Both the position numbers and the translations under genes were made by a program. A stretch of 64,000 nt of DNA from Megamerina dolium (lineage: Eukaryota; Arthropoda; Insecta; Diptera; Megamerinidae), in contig OY978525.1 in the NCBI GenBank assembly GCA_963854835.1, positions 30,775,253 through 30,839,252 on the forward strand, given 5' to 3'. The notes below the pieces were generated by a model that saw only the letters and a list, made by a program, of their open reading frames with translations, did not search any database and was not told the DNA's origin. Positions 11,613 through 23,499 of the stretch are shown piece after piece (within the stretch, counting starts at the first letter, position 1; each line of letters begins with the position of its first letter).

Positions 11613-14251
11613 AATATTATAAATATAATCCAGATTTGGAAAACTTGGATAATATTTTATATCTATGGAATTGATTCCGGTGATGTCTTTCGTATTTTAT
11701 CATCTTCATTATTATGAAGTGAATTAAATGAATATTAGTTGATTGGAGAAGGCATTTTCAAAAAGTTTGTGTTACGCAGCATTGTCTGGCGCTATAGAAC
11801 GCAATAATATTTTTGTTGGATGACCGATTTATACACTGTGTAAACTGCCTCATCCTTAGCATACAGTAGAGTTAGGATTTCTGATTATATAATACTTCTA
11901 GGCAAAATTCAAAGACTTCTTCAAAGGTAAAATATTCGAACTATATATTGTAACATAAGCTATTTTCAAGTGATTCTAAATAGAGTGTGCTGGATGAGCC
12001 CGAATATCACTAACAAATTGTTAGATTTAGTGGCTGGCAATAAAAAACAAGCGGCACTCATTTTGTTTGCGCCTTTTTGTTGGTTAACATTTTGCCAATT
12101 TCACTATCTACATAATCTGACACTTCTTGAGGCTCCAAGTAATGTAATCACCCATGTCGTTTTCAAGATTTCAAAGGGAGAAGCTCATCATCTAAGCTGT
12201 TTTAAAGCGACTTACATAAACGTTGGGGGAATAGTACAGCGTTGATCACTCTATCGATTTTTTTTATATTGCTTTCTTGGGTTTGATATTTTTGGTCAAA
12301 CAAAATTAACTCTTGATTTCAACAAAAATTAATAAATGGCAACCACAAGAGGCAATTAAAAACTCTATATCAAAACTTGACAATTGTGAGGGATCTTTTG
12401 TGGGGGAAAGAAAAAAAAAACACACAAAAACGTACTAACATAAAAAAGAGGAGTGAAGTAAAAAATCTGATGGAAAAGTTTTACAAAAAAAATCAATAGC
12501 AATCCCTAAAACAGTATAAATACCACCTCTGAGCTAAAATTTGCGTTTAGTTGTCGATAATGAAATATTATGAGCAATTTTTAGAACATAATAACATTTT
12601 ATATGTAATTTTGTGTTAGTCCACAAACCCACTAATACGGGAATTTCAAGCACAAAAATATTTGAAACAATTTATTTTGCAGTTTTCACTACAGTTTTCA
12701 CTAGTGGTCATTAAAATTGACATTTATGGACAGATGTAAAATTTTGAAATAATCAAAATTACCAATTGGGCTGGTAGCTTCCATTGGGACCACAAAAATC
12801 AACGAATTTTTCCCATATATGAAGTGTGGATGTGTGGGTGTGTGCGCGTGCTTATAATTCAAATAAAATAAATAAATATCTAACAACAACCACAATTATG
12901 AAATTACCATATTTCCACATAGTGGATGTAATGCATGCATATGCGAAAATTAGCCAAAGCTAAAGTAGTCAAAAGACCTACTCGAGCACACACACAAACA
13001 CACGGGCAAATACTTCCTCAAATTAAATGCAAAAACAACAACAACGGCAAACAACAAATGTAAATTGCAAAATGCAAATTCGCACATAGTTTGCTGCCGT
13101 TGCTGCTGCTGCATGAAATGAAATTAACAAACGCATAATTCAAAAGCATTAAAATGGCGGGTACGAGCCAAAAGCGTGTGAGAGAGAGAATGGGTGGAAA
13201 ATAGGTGGCAATTCCATCTAACAAACAACATGGCATTTCTGTCATGAAAGTAGAAATTAAGCTTTGATATTTCATGTGAAAAGGTGCTTTCACATACTCG
13301 TAATCGTTTAGGCGAATATGTAAAGAAGGATTTGTGAGAAAAAAAAATAATAATAATAATAAATCGCCTTTAAAATTATATATGTTTCAGTGTACATAGT
13401 ATAATATATGTAGAAGTATATGTACATACATAAAGGACCCTATATGGCGAGCAACATGCATAGGGAAAGAGGGCAAGAGTCATTGTAATATGAAGAAAAG
13501 AAGAAAAATAGAAATCCAATGAAGAAATGTATAATAAAAATAATTATAAAATGAATGAGCTAAACTCTGTGAGCATGTACATATGTTTTTTTTTTTTAAA
13601 TATATTATTATGCAGCTTATGCTATTAAAAGAAAGTGAAACCTCAATAAATTTAAAGAATTCTATATGATAAATATTTTCCTATAAGTGGATATTGTAAT
13701 GGATAACGAAAATTTTGACAAATCATTTTTTTTTTCAGAAAAATGGTTTGGCATATTTCTTTGGTTTTTTTCCCAAATCAAATGAAGCAGATGACAAACC
13801 CTTAAAAATCAGTATTTGCATTTAAAAGCTTTCAAATTGCATATACATAACATTTTGTAATTAAATGTCTTATAAAGGGCTTTGGATTCAGAGCTCCAAT
13901 AATTTCGTTTCAATAAAATTTTGTTGTTAAACGTGTAATAGAAGGATAGAGATTTAAAAGGATTCTTTACTATCTCGCCTCATATCTTAGAAATTGCAGA
14001 AAATTTCACGTTACTTTCTTCAGATAATATGTAGCCTAGAGTATGCCAAGAAAGTCATCTGAAGATTATAATAGTGAAAATCTACTCCTTCATTAATTTC
14101 ATGGGCAGCCGGGCTCCAAAATAATATCTCCTTTAAGACCGACTTGGATTTCGCTGTCAATTACACTTCGCGATATGAGAAATTCTACAATAACAACAAC
14201 AATAAACATATATTTTGACATAAACATGAATGGATATAATATACAAAATTA
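11613..14251. other. single-copy-looking non-coding DNA
   Basis: No transposon words are seen. The part 12400-13330 is typical of fly intergenic or intronic DNA: A- and CA-rich runs, acaacaacaacgg, gctgctgctg and gtgtgtgcgcgtg stretches. Open frames at 11970-12245 and 13018-13293 (minus) show no domain. No promoter or splice structure could be supported. Confidence 0.45.
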
Positions 14252-14253
14252 TA

Positions 14254-15277
14254 AAGGGTTATCCATTTCGCGGTTTCAAAAGTATAGGGCTAGAATGCGA
14301 CATCTGTCAAACTGAGTTGTTAAAACAATTTCTTTCTTTTTCAGTTCAAAGTCTGACATTTGCGAAAATGGATCGCTTAACTATCGCACAACGCATTAAA
14401 ATTGTAAAAACCTACTACAAAAATGGTGATTCTGCCACAGCCACATATCGTGCTTTAAGAGGAGATTATGGTTTACATAATCGTCCAACTACGCAAGCAA
14501 TTGGCAAAATTGTGAAGAAATATGAAGAGACTGAATCGGTTACAGATATTGTAAGGCCTGTGCATCATCGTTTCGCTCGTACCACCGAAATTATCGCTGC
14601 TGTAAGTGAAAGTGTTGCCGAAGACCCGAATGTGTCGATTCCTCGTCGTTCTCAGGAATTAGGACTGTCTACGGCACATTATGGCGTATTTTGCATTTGG
14701 ATCTACACCTACATCCATATAAAATCCAGCTCACACAACAACTGAAACCAGCTGACCATTCACAACGTCGTAGATACGTCGAATGGGTGCTTGAACAACA
14801 GGCGGTGGACGGTGATTTTTCGAACAAAATTTTCTTCAGCGACGAAGCACATTTCTCACTCGGTGGGTATGTTAACAAACAAAATTGTCGTATTTGGGGT
14901 TCTGAGAATCCTCAAGTAATTGAAGAAAGGCCACTACATCCACAAAAAGTCACTGCTTGGTGCGCTCTTTGGTCCGGAGGTGTGATTGGACCTTACTTCT
15001 TCGAAAACGACGATGGAACGACTGTCACCGTCAATTCGGAGCGTTATGGTCATATGATAACCGACTTTTTTTTGCCTGCTATTGAAGAATACGACTTAGA
15101 GAATATGTGGTTTCAACAAGACGGTGCCACATGCCACACAACTCGAGCGAATATGGCTTTATTGCAAGAGAAATTTTCTGGCCGCGTAATTGCTCGTCGT
15201 GGCGATATCAAGTGGCCACCAAGATCATGCGATTTGACAACGCTTGACTTTTTTTTGTGCGGCTTCGCATGGTAAAG
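14254..15277 (+). mobile_element. DD41D mariner, 3'-truncated copy
   Basis: The left TIR begins aagggttatccatttcgcgg directly after a TA (14252-14253) and matches the right-hand end of the copy at 52002-53299. The body stays closely similar to that copy until about 15277, where it stops inside the transposase gene, just after the third catalytic aspartate. The right TIR is missing. An inverted fragment of a second transposase abuts it. Confidence 0.85.
14368..15275 (+). pseudogene. mariner-type (DD41D) transposase, frameshifted and truncated
   Basis: The protein starts MDRLTIAQRIKIVKTYY at 14368, a helix-turn-helix DNA-binding start, and runs to about 14672. There a 1-bp loss (ctgtctacgg against ctgtcttacgg in the copy at 52002) shifts the frame. 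The catalytic half continues in the next frame from 14691 with FFSDEAHFSLGG (first Asp), WFQQDGATCHTT (second Asp) and CDLTTLDFFLCG (third Asp). Counting from the second to the third Asp gives 41 intervening residues, the spacing of the rosa-type mariner lineage of tephritid flies. The gene ends at the truncation. It cannot make a working transposase. Confidence 0.85.
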
Positions 15278-15280
15278 CCA

Positions 15281-15385
15281 GAGAACAGGCCCGTTTCTAA
15301 ATGTAATCTTGTCACTGAGCACTTCCTTCAATAAATCGATAGATCCGCTGGTAGTATGGCATATGACATCATCCAGTTTCATTAG
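15281..15385 (-). pseudogene. second mariner-type transposase fragment, inverted
   Basis: The minus strand reads KLDDVICHTTSGSIDLLKEV followed by a segment ending NGPVLWLY. This aligns with the region around the second catalytic Asp of the DD41D transposases (compare QQDGATCHTTRANMALLQEK) but is a different subfamily. About 35 residues are recognisable. It abuts the truncated plus-strand copy head-on at about 15278. Confidence 0.6.
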
Positions 15386-15390
15386 CTTTT

Positions 15391-16919
15391 GGAAATGAAA
15401 AATAGTTAAGAATTTCTCTATTTCACAAAGCCACTGAGCTAGAAGTGGTTCTTACAATTTTACTGGGAAACATTGGCATTGGCACGGTGTTAGAATTAAT
15501 TCTGACATTTTGAGAAACTCACCGAAATAATCAGAATTGTAGCGTTCCAACTTCAGTAGCGCTTCAGAAAGTATATACTATATTTATAAATATATATTTA
15601 TTAAAATGCGGAGGATCGAAATGAGTTGGTTCGGCAAATATACTTGGAATCATGGGTAGTTTTTTAATTCGATATATGAATTGATGGCAAAAAATTGTAT
15701 GTACCCTAATGAGCACTGTCATTTTATAAAATCACTAACTCACCGTTGCAGAAAAAATCAATTTTGGGTATAAACGAACAATTTATGGGACAAACGGCAT
15801 TTAAAGTTTTCCATTTTGTACAACAAATTTCTCTCCTGAACATTGGACAAAATGGATTTAAGCCATTTTTCATGTGTGCTTTTATGTGCCTTCACTGTAC
15901 TCGTATTTATATGGTGGCCCATAAAATAAAGCATATGCCTAATATGTACATACATATATATGTAATATTATGTGTAACAATGTCTGTGTATAAGTACCAA
16001 GGTATTGTAATCTCAATTGCTGCATACGTAAATGTCATATATGGTACGCAAGTAGGCATAACATTAAAGAGGCTAGCCCGTCAAATCATCATGTTCATCA
16101 TGTGACGGAACCACCATTCGTCTAAATAACGCCATGTTATTTTATCGCATTTATCAAAAATGTCACAAATAGTTAAAGGAAAAATGTCCCCCATATGCGA
16201 ATACATGTGTGTTTGTTCATTGTTGTGCTGTGTAGTGGTTGCTAATTTGTAAATGTTTCCGTAAAATTGTTGTTAATGTTAACATTTTTTAGTAGGAATT
16301 TTTATTATTGTTTTTCAACCTTATCTTCAACACCACCTATACTTACTCTAATTGTTTTTGTAATTACCTAGTTTTATTCTAATCGTTATGGTAATGTTGT
16401 TGTTATTGTTGTTATTATTATTATTATTCATAATAATTTATAATAATTAGATTATTCAAACGACCATTCATGCATCGTACATGATTAAAATTAATGCAAG
16501 CACCTATTTGTCTATCCCAAAACCCTCAGGGCGTTTGGGGTTTCAAATTAAAACTATGGTATGGTGAAAAATAATATTGAAGTGAACATCCCTAGTATTC
16601 GTCTTGAAGAGTAGAAAAGTATTTCAAGGCAATATAGTGAAATTGAAAACGATATCGGCAATCGAAGGTCCAAGATTTTTTTTTTGTCTCAGCAGATCAT
16701 CGATATTGCGTGAACGCACACTTTCTAGCCGTAATAAATCTTTTTGTGAAGTGTTGATATATGTAAAAGTCAAATACTGCGACCTAAATGATCTTTTGTG
16801 CAACAAGTAACTAGAACTTTCTAGAAATAAACGAAATAATTTAAAAATCACTCGCTGCACTGCAAGGGTACTCCAATTTTCATTGTGAGCCCAAAACAAT
16901 ACATTTCACCGCTCTAAGA
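15391..16919. other. AT-rich non-coding DNA
   Basis: Includes a gttgttattattatt tract near 16400-16430. Open frames at 15746-16105 and 16624-16899 (minus) have no recognisable domain. Nothing else was seen. Confidence 0.45.
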
Positions 16920-17797
16920 CCAAGTCTTTGGCATTTTTGAACATGCTTTCAAAGTCATTTTGTAGGAAAACAATTTTGAGTAATAAAAATTTAAGGGGTT
17001 TCGTCCATTACTTTTACACTTCTAGGGGAAGTCCACAATCTCGGCAATTTTGTATTATAGACCCTCTTAGGAGTGAAGCTAACAGTAAGTATGATCAGAG
17101 AAAATATTGAGGAGAAAAATTAATATGGGTCGGTAATACATTCTATATCATCAGGGTGAATTTCTGGCAATGTTTTTGGATATTTGTTGATTAGTTAATT
17201 TTGTAAAGATCACATTATTGGTGAAGAGAATGGGTAAGTATAATCAGAAAAACTGTTGAGTATTAAAACACTAATTGGCGTCATTCATATATTTCACCAT
17301 TTTAGTGGCACTCCGGAACAGTCAGAACAAAATTTATGAACGTTAATTTTGTAAGGGAACCCCTCAAGGGCTAGAGGGGTTAAACAACAGGGCCGGTAAT
17401 ATATTTGAATGAATTTCAGCAATTCTTGGGATTATTTGTCTATATTCAGGTGCTCTTAAGTTCATTTTGTAGGGAAGACTTTATAAAAAATAAAGAATAT
17501 GAATGTTCAAAAAAATATTTTAAAGCAAAAATTGTTTGCGCTTGATCATATGTTTTACGGCACTAGCAGCACTCTGAGAGCGGTCAGAGCATATTGTTTA
17601 AAAGCATTAATTTTCTAAGGGAGTTCCTCCAAGGGCCAGAGGTAGGGAGTAAGTATGTTTGGTAAAAATATTGAGGTTCGGAAATGAGGTAATACATTTG
17701 ACCGATTTTCGGACGTTTTTGGGTTATTTGTCCTTTTTCAGGATACTTTAATCCCGGTTTATAGAGAAGCCCTCATAAGGGTTGGAAATGTAGGGTA
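16920..17797. repeat. degenerate tandem array T3, unit about 147 bp
   Basis: The word ttaattttgtaaggga, usually followed by cctcaagggctagaggtaggg and gtaagtatgatcagaaaaa, recurs near 17196, 17344, 17461, 17609 and 17755, with an earlier member near 17063. Intervals are 148, 117, 148 and 146 bp. Units also share ggttatttgtc and a cactccggaacagtcaga word. Diverged array with no coding sense. Confidence 0.6.
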
Positions 17798-17894
17798 TAA
17801 AAAAATTAATATGTGGCACTTAAAGCCCGGAAGGGTTCTTTGGCCGAGCTTCTCTTCCATTATTATTGTGCGTGTTAAATTTTGGACAGTATTA
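17798..17894 (-). repeat. SINE 3'-tail fragment, inverted
   Basis: Complement of the last ~95 bp of the SINE: from ctaatactgtcc through ttaagtgccacat and the A/T tail. It ends three bases before a full SINE copy begins in the opposite orientation at 17898, so the two form a tail-to-head inverted pair. Confidence 0.75.
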
Positions 17895-17897
17895 TTT

Positions 17898-18258
17898 GGG
17901 TGCCGTAGCTCAGTGGTTAGTGTATTGGCCTTCTGATCTGTAGGTCGTGGTTCAATCCCCGGCTGATGCGTAACAAATTTAATATCGAAAAGATTTTTCT
18001 TTCGAACGGTACCCACCTGTCGGCAAGCAATTGGCAATTCTTCCGACAGTAACAACTTGCCATGAAAAAGCTTCTTAAAGAACTCTGTGACAAAGCTCAG
18101 AAAAAGTGATGTCACAAGTGTTCTGCCGTTCGGAACCGGTTAAAATAAGTAGGTCCCTTCTAATACTGTCCAAATTTAAGACGCACAACAGTAATGGAAG
18201 AGAAGCTCGGCCAATGAGCCCTTTGGGGCTTTAAGTGCCACATATTTATTTTTTTTTT
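17898..18258 (+). repeat. tRNA-derived SINE, near full-length
   Basis: The head gggtgccgtagctcagtggt carries an A-box-like word and gtggttcaatcccc a B-box-like word, the two internal RNA polymerase III promoter elements of tRNA genes. The body includes aatatcgaaaagatttttc, cacctgtcggcaag, tctgtgacaaagctcag, gtgatgtcac and cacaacagtaatggaagag. It ends ggggctttaagtgccacat plus a T-rich tail. About 360 bp, closely similar to 56824-57184. Confidence 0.85.
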
Positions 18259-19216
18259 AATGAAACTCATGGTGAAAAAATCTACTCATTTTTTAAGATA
18301 TCCAAGATTCTAACAATTTTTTGGTATCTCTACACTAATAAAAGTGCTGCCATATGTCTAGTGGTGGTCTCTAGTGAATAAGGAAGAGGTGAGAGGACTT
18401 TGAAACACATGAGCGAGAGTTGTTAGTTTACGATATAACTTGAGTGCATTTCTCTTAGTATTATTAGCGTAAATTCAGTCGATAGTCGACAGTCAATATT
18501 CAACATTTCTGATGTGATTTCGTAGACTTTAATCGTTTGAGGGTTTCCAACTATCAATTTTATGGAATGACGTATTACCGTCATTTTTCGTTCAATGTGC
18601 AGCTTCAATGTATCAAGTGAAGTCGAAATATGTTGTTTTCAATTCGACGGTCAATCGTGATTCTGGTCACTTCTGGTCACCCTCAATTTTTCTCATAGTG
18701 CTATTTTTACCAACACTTTGAAATTGTTTATCCTCTTCAAAGTCTGGTGGTCATCCCTATAAAATAGAAATGGAACTATGAAAACATTGTTGTAAAAATC
18801 TACTCGATCATCATTAAGCCAAATCAGACACATTATCTATTTATCATTTAATGCTCCATGCGGCGTAGTCAATGTTTATCCCACTGCAGAAGCTACTATT
18901 ACGAGTACATACATATAATATCATTGTTAAAATGAAATCATTTTTCAAACAAACTAAAAATAATAAAACAAACAAAAACTGCTTCTTTGAAGGAAGATAC
19001 TCTTATATAATATTTATGTAATTTATGGTATATGTATACAATGTAAGTAGCCAATCAAAGGACACTATAAGTCTGAAAAATAATAATATTTGGTCATACA
19101 AAACATTTACTTTGGCCATCATATACGTAACTATAATTGGAGCCAAAAATGTGAATACTGTGATTATCCTTTCGAGAAAAAGCTTTTATTGTGGGAAAAT
19201 TATATTTACCTATAGA

Positions 19217-19221
<5 letters not shown>
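18259..19221. other. AT-rich non-coding DNA
   Basis: Holds the phrase tctctacactaataaaagtg (near 18330), which also occurs near 20090 and may mark a short dispersed repeat. Nothing else was recognised. Confidence 0.4.

Positions 19222-19309
<88 letters not shown>
19222..19309. repeat. (TA)44 microsatellite
   Basis: An uninterrupted alternating AT run of 88 bases. Long open frames of alternating Tyr and Ile across it on both strands are artefacts of the repeat. Confidence 0.98.
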
Positions 19310-19315
<6 letters not shown>

Positions 19316-20584
19316 GTATGAGTATATTGACTCACTCATATTTGGTACAAGCATGTTTGGCACATAATACGCTCTGTCACACATGGATTACGCTCAAGAG
19401 TAACTTGTACCCGTATGGCAACATCAATATAGGTAGCAACATACATATACCAGTACATATGAAGTATGTATGTATATGAATGTGTACTGATTCCATATTT
19501 CCTTTACTTGAGAATAAGCATCTTTCAGTCATGTAGAAAATATTGTAAATGGAAGATGGAAGTAAAATGAAAGAAGCATTAGTGCGAGTATCAATAGCCA
19601 TGGTAGTACTAGGTAGTTCCTACGTTTACATAGAAATACTGGAGGAAGTACTCTAATACGTTTGCATTTTATGGTACAGCATGTTCATCGGTAATAATAC
19701 CCATAAATATACATAGCTGTAGCTATGGCAGCTACTAGCTATCTACTATATATGTAGGTAGTTAGCAGTAATATGCATGTACGTAGTGTTGAAATGTGCA
19801 ACGTTGCAATACTGTTGATGCAATATAAAGTATAATCCTTCCATTCACACATACGGTGTATTCATGTAGAGAAGTGAACATGAGCTGTATGCGTAAGCAG
19901 TGATATGGATTGCATGTAATTGTTGCTGAAAACTTATAGTATGATGAATTCTAAAAGTAAATGGCACAGTGTGTTTTAAAATTATGACAACGTGCGTGAT
20001 TAGAGGAAAAATTAATAATAGGAATACACATGATACCACAAGTAAGAATTTTTATGATTCAAAATACTATGTGTATCTACCCATCCGGTCTCTACACTAA
20101 TAAAAGTGGAGGAGGAGGAGGTGTGGTTTGTTCATATATTGATGGCAGAATATTGTGGTAGAATCATTCCGCTCACTCAGAATGATAGTAAAAACTCCAA
20201 ATCATTTTCTGCATTCTCATGACAAAGTATTCTTTGCCATAATAAATTTGCATTTTTTTGCCAGAGTGTTTTTAGAATAAGTCGAAAAAAGGGTTAAAAT
20301 TCACAACGGAGCGAAATATACTGTTTGGGTACATATAGTAAAATTGTATGGCGAATAATTTTGTAAAACATTTTAACCAATTAGCTCTGTCACAAAATGG
20401 TCACTTTGTTCCCTTTTTTGGAGAGTCTGAATAAAATGGCATTTAGGAGGTCGTTAACGGGTTAAGATGTTCCAGAAAATTATTCGCTGGAAAATTTCAC
20501 TAGGGATATTCTCAGACAAAATTTTTATACAAAGAACTTAAAAGTTCTTGAATGCCCTTGAAATGTGGAACTCTTTTATGCATT
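19310..20584. other. AT-rich non-coding DNA
   Basis: Many tacata/tgtatg words as often seen in fly intergenic DNA. No gene, RNA or transposon was recognised. Confidence 0.45.
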
Positions 20585-20918
20585 CCATTGGTCGTTCAAA
20601 AAAGTTCGGTTACAAATTTGACCAAAAATTAAACACTTTTTTCGTATATTGGAAACAAGCTTTATTAAATAAAATATGTACTGTTTTGATCGATAACATT
20701 TTGCCATTTTTGGGGTATGGCCATTCTTACATCTGTGTAGAACTTCTGAGTTTTCTGAGCGAAAAACTGACCTAAGTGCGCTTTGCAGGCCTCTACGGAA
20801 TTTAAATTTACACCATTAATAGAGTTCTGTGGAGATCGAAGCATATGATAATCTGAAGGTACAAGGTCCGGGCTATATAGTGGATGAAACAAAACTTCCC
20901 AGCCAAGCTTTCTCAGTT
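20585..20918 (-). pseudogene. mariner (DD34D) transposase C-terminal fragment
   Basis: Minus strand, ending at a stop near 20665. The words KLRKLGWEVLFHPLYSPDL and VPSDYHMLRSPQN carry the third catalytic Asp of DD34D mariners, and NVIDQNSTYFI is the usual C-terminal end. The likely element end is at 20585-20615 (ttggtcgttcaaaaaagttc). The upstream two thirds of the gene are missing: at about 20918 the sequence changes to an unrelated acidic-peptide-coding stretch. The third Asp is intact but the first two are absent. Confidence 0.75.
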
Positions 20919-21075
20919 TGTTCATATATATATATAGCGAGTGCTCTTTTCGAGGGTGATACTCCGGCGCTTGGGACATCAGTATCGCAGTCATTGTTAT
21001 CATCAGAATCTGACTCATACATAATGTCCACACGTGACGGCAATACTGGCCCCCCCAATATACCTCAGTTGCAGG
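20919..21075. other. unidentified coding-like fragment
   Basis: The minus strand reads an acidic stretch ESDSDDNNDCDTDVP followed by a basic SPSKRA word. The plus strand is also open (SSESDSY, ending NIPQLQDFY). Acidic N-terminal stretches like this occur in some transposases, for example of the piggyBac type, but there is too little to assign it. It abuts the mariner fragment. Confidence 0.25.
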
Positions 21076-21360
21076 ATTTTTACTGAAAATAATAAATTAA
21101 AAGCATTTTTTAAATCATTACCTTTATAGCCTCTAAATCAGATACTCAAAACAGGCTGAATGAAAAACTGCCAAATAATGTTTTAGAAAAATGTTCCTTG
21201 GGAAAAAATTGTGTGAGTCCATGAACAACAAAACTACCCTAAGCCTCCTGTTTTCGTTATAAACAACTCCAAATCCCCCTCTTTCAACAAAAAGACCTGA
21301 CCTATAGTAGCAAAACGGCAAAATAGGCAAGCTGATCAGAATAAAAAATGCTTGCCTCAC

Positions 21361-21520
21361 AGTGTAATATCTAATAATATAATACCTTATATTTGATGTA
21401 TAATAATTTGTATCTTATATTTAATATCAAATATTTTAAATCTGATAATTGATATCTGATTTCCGATAACTGATATCTAATATTCGATATTTTATCATTA
21501 ATTGATATTTTGTCGCATCA
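21361..21520. repeat. AT-rich short-period repeat with gatatc/atatc words
   Basis: Imperfect repetition of tgatatctgata, aatatcaaat and gatatttt words over about 150 bp. Many are self-complementary, so short hairpins are possible. Confidence 0.5.
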
Positions 21521-22319
21521 AGAAAACCAAAGACTCAAATGAACCAACCGATCAATATACGAATTACACATTGTACATTACTCAGTGGGCCAGAAGATAT
21601 AAGATCATTGCACCAATTTGTCACAATTTAGTGGTTTTATCAACCACATTTTCAGTATAGAAAAGCACTAAATAGATCTAAACCCTAGACCTAAACCATT
21701 CTATCACCCAAGGATCAAAAAGAAAAAAAAAAACTAATCAAATAAAATTAATAGCGTTATTATGTCATTTATTTTTGAATGACACTGTAGTAGATGTATT
21801 ATCCTTTTGTTACATTTTCTAAGCTTTTCTTCTTTAATAAAAATGTCAACTGCAACTGAAGTGTTGTAAAATGAAAAAAATAAAACGAACAGAAAATGAA
21901 AAAGTTCTACGCAAAGAAATGATAAAGTATGAAAAAATTATATCAAAAGTGGCATATAATATAAATCAATGTGCTCGTATGTTTGTTTGCGTGTACTGGA
22001 TGTACTATATATACTATATATACTCGTATGCGCTATACAACGTCTTCTTTATTTTTTCATCAAACGCCAAAGGTATGAATATGTCATGCAAACATTTTTA
22101 TTTGATATTACAAGTATACATATCATTAAGGTATATATTAAATTTAATATGATATCTGTGACACTTAAAAATAAATAAATTTGTGATTGATATATTCAAT
22201 TTGAAATATGTACATATAAGTAAATATTTACTTTAGCTTTACACAATAAGAAATATAAAAGCAGTCAATATTTTATGATTTAAATATTAAAATTTTATAA
22301 TGTTTCCACGCAATAACAA

Positions 22320-22620
22320 AGCCAATTTGTGTTGAAGGTAGTGAAACTGTTGATATAATTCTCACTTAGTTCATGATGCGGTACATACTTATGATGGATG
22401 ATGTGTACTTTGAATATTTATGTAATTATTAAATTACAATTGTACTGAATAGCTGACCATATGTCGTTGCTCTCATTCAATACAATATATTGTATAACAT
22501 AACAAATTTTGGTTCAAGTTTGTGCTTCCATTGATATAATTCTCGTTTAGTTCTTGATCATACATATTAACATATACTGTATGATGTGTAGTGTCCCTGA
22601 TTAATCAAAAGATTACCTTT
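22320..22620. repeat. imperfect direct repeat, spacing about 190 bp
   Basis: The phrase ttgatataattctc, then tttagttc or cttagttc, then a tgatgtgta word occurs near 22350-22410 and again near 22530-22590. Confidence 0.4.
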
Positions 22621-23499
22621 CCTACCGAATAATTACTACAGAATATATAATTCACCCATTCAAAAATACCTCAATGCATCTAATAGAATACATGGAAAAC
22701 TTTCCATATATTTTATAGTTTTAATATAGATTAATATGGAGATTCCTGCTCACAAGACACAAATTCCTAGAGAATTAAAAAGATTTCATGAAATCAAAAG
22801 TTTGATTTTTCCATATGGAAATAAATCGTCAAAAAAATTTAATTTTTGATTGGAGCGTTCAATTTAATACTGAAAAACATTTAATGTTAGAAATTTAGGC
22901 AGAAATGGATAGGTCGTAGAACACTATTGAAAGAAATTTCTCCTAAAATTTAAGCAATGATATTGATTGTATAATACCAGAAACCTGATGCAACAGATTC
23001 GGATGAGGAGAAGGAAAGCCAGAATTAGGAAATAAAGAGAAAGAGAGGATGATAAAGCCAGTTGATGCTTAGAGACCACCGAAAGTTGTTTTTGTGAATG
23101 ATCCCAAAACCAAAGGGTAAGGCATTTGTAGAACGTGAATTTACGAAGATCGTCTGTTAAAAATCTCTTGAGCATTGTGGGGAATTTATTTTGATATGTT
23201 TCATTATTTGTTATTCCGTGATTTTAAACTGATCCAAAGCATACCCAAAAGAGTCACTGTCCGAGTTGGGAAAGTTGAAGAAGATGGCGCTGTTAATTTC
23301 TAATGATATCATCGAGAAAGTCGCATATAATAATTTATCGCAAATTAGCACAAGGTGTAGGAGAAATCTTATAGTTTTACTTTCCGGGCCAATACTGAGA
23401 CTGCGAAGAACCCGTAGTTGAATGTCAGCTATAAAAATGGTTTATTTTAGACAGAGATGGCTATGGATAAGCTGTCAGTAACATCCATTTAAGAGATTT

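Larger units (their letters stand above)
21076..23499. other. AT-rich non-coding DNA
   Basis: Contains two weak internal repeats listed separately (21361-21520 and 22320-22620). Open frames at 21871-22152 and 22924-23175 (minus) have no recognisable domain. Confidence 0.4.

Noticed and set aside
14669..14878. Minus-strand open frame in the mariner
   Set aside because: It is a shadow of the plus-strand transposase.
17898..17975. A functional tRNA gene
   Set aside because: The A- and B-box-like words are present, but the anticodon arm does not give a standard stem with a 7-base loop, the acceptor ends do not pair well, and the same sequence heads a dispersed 360-bp repeat.
19025..19479. Open frames of alternating Tyr and Ile
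   Set aside because: They are translations of the (TA)44 microsatellite.
18330..20110. Dispersed element sharing tctctacactaataaaagtg
   Set aside because: Only about 20 bases are shared between the two places and no ends could be defined.
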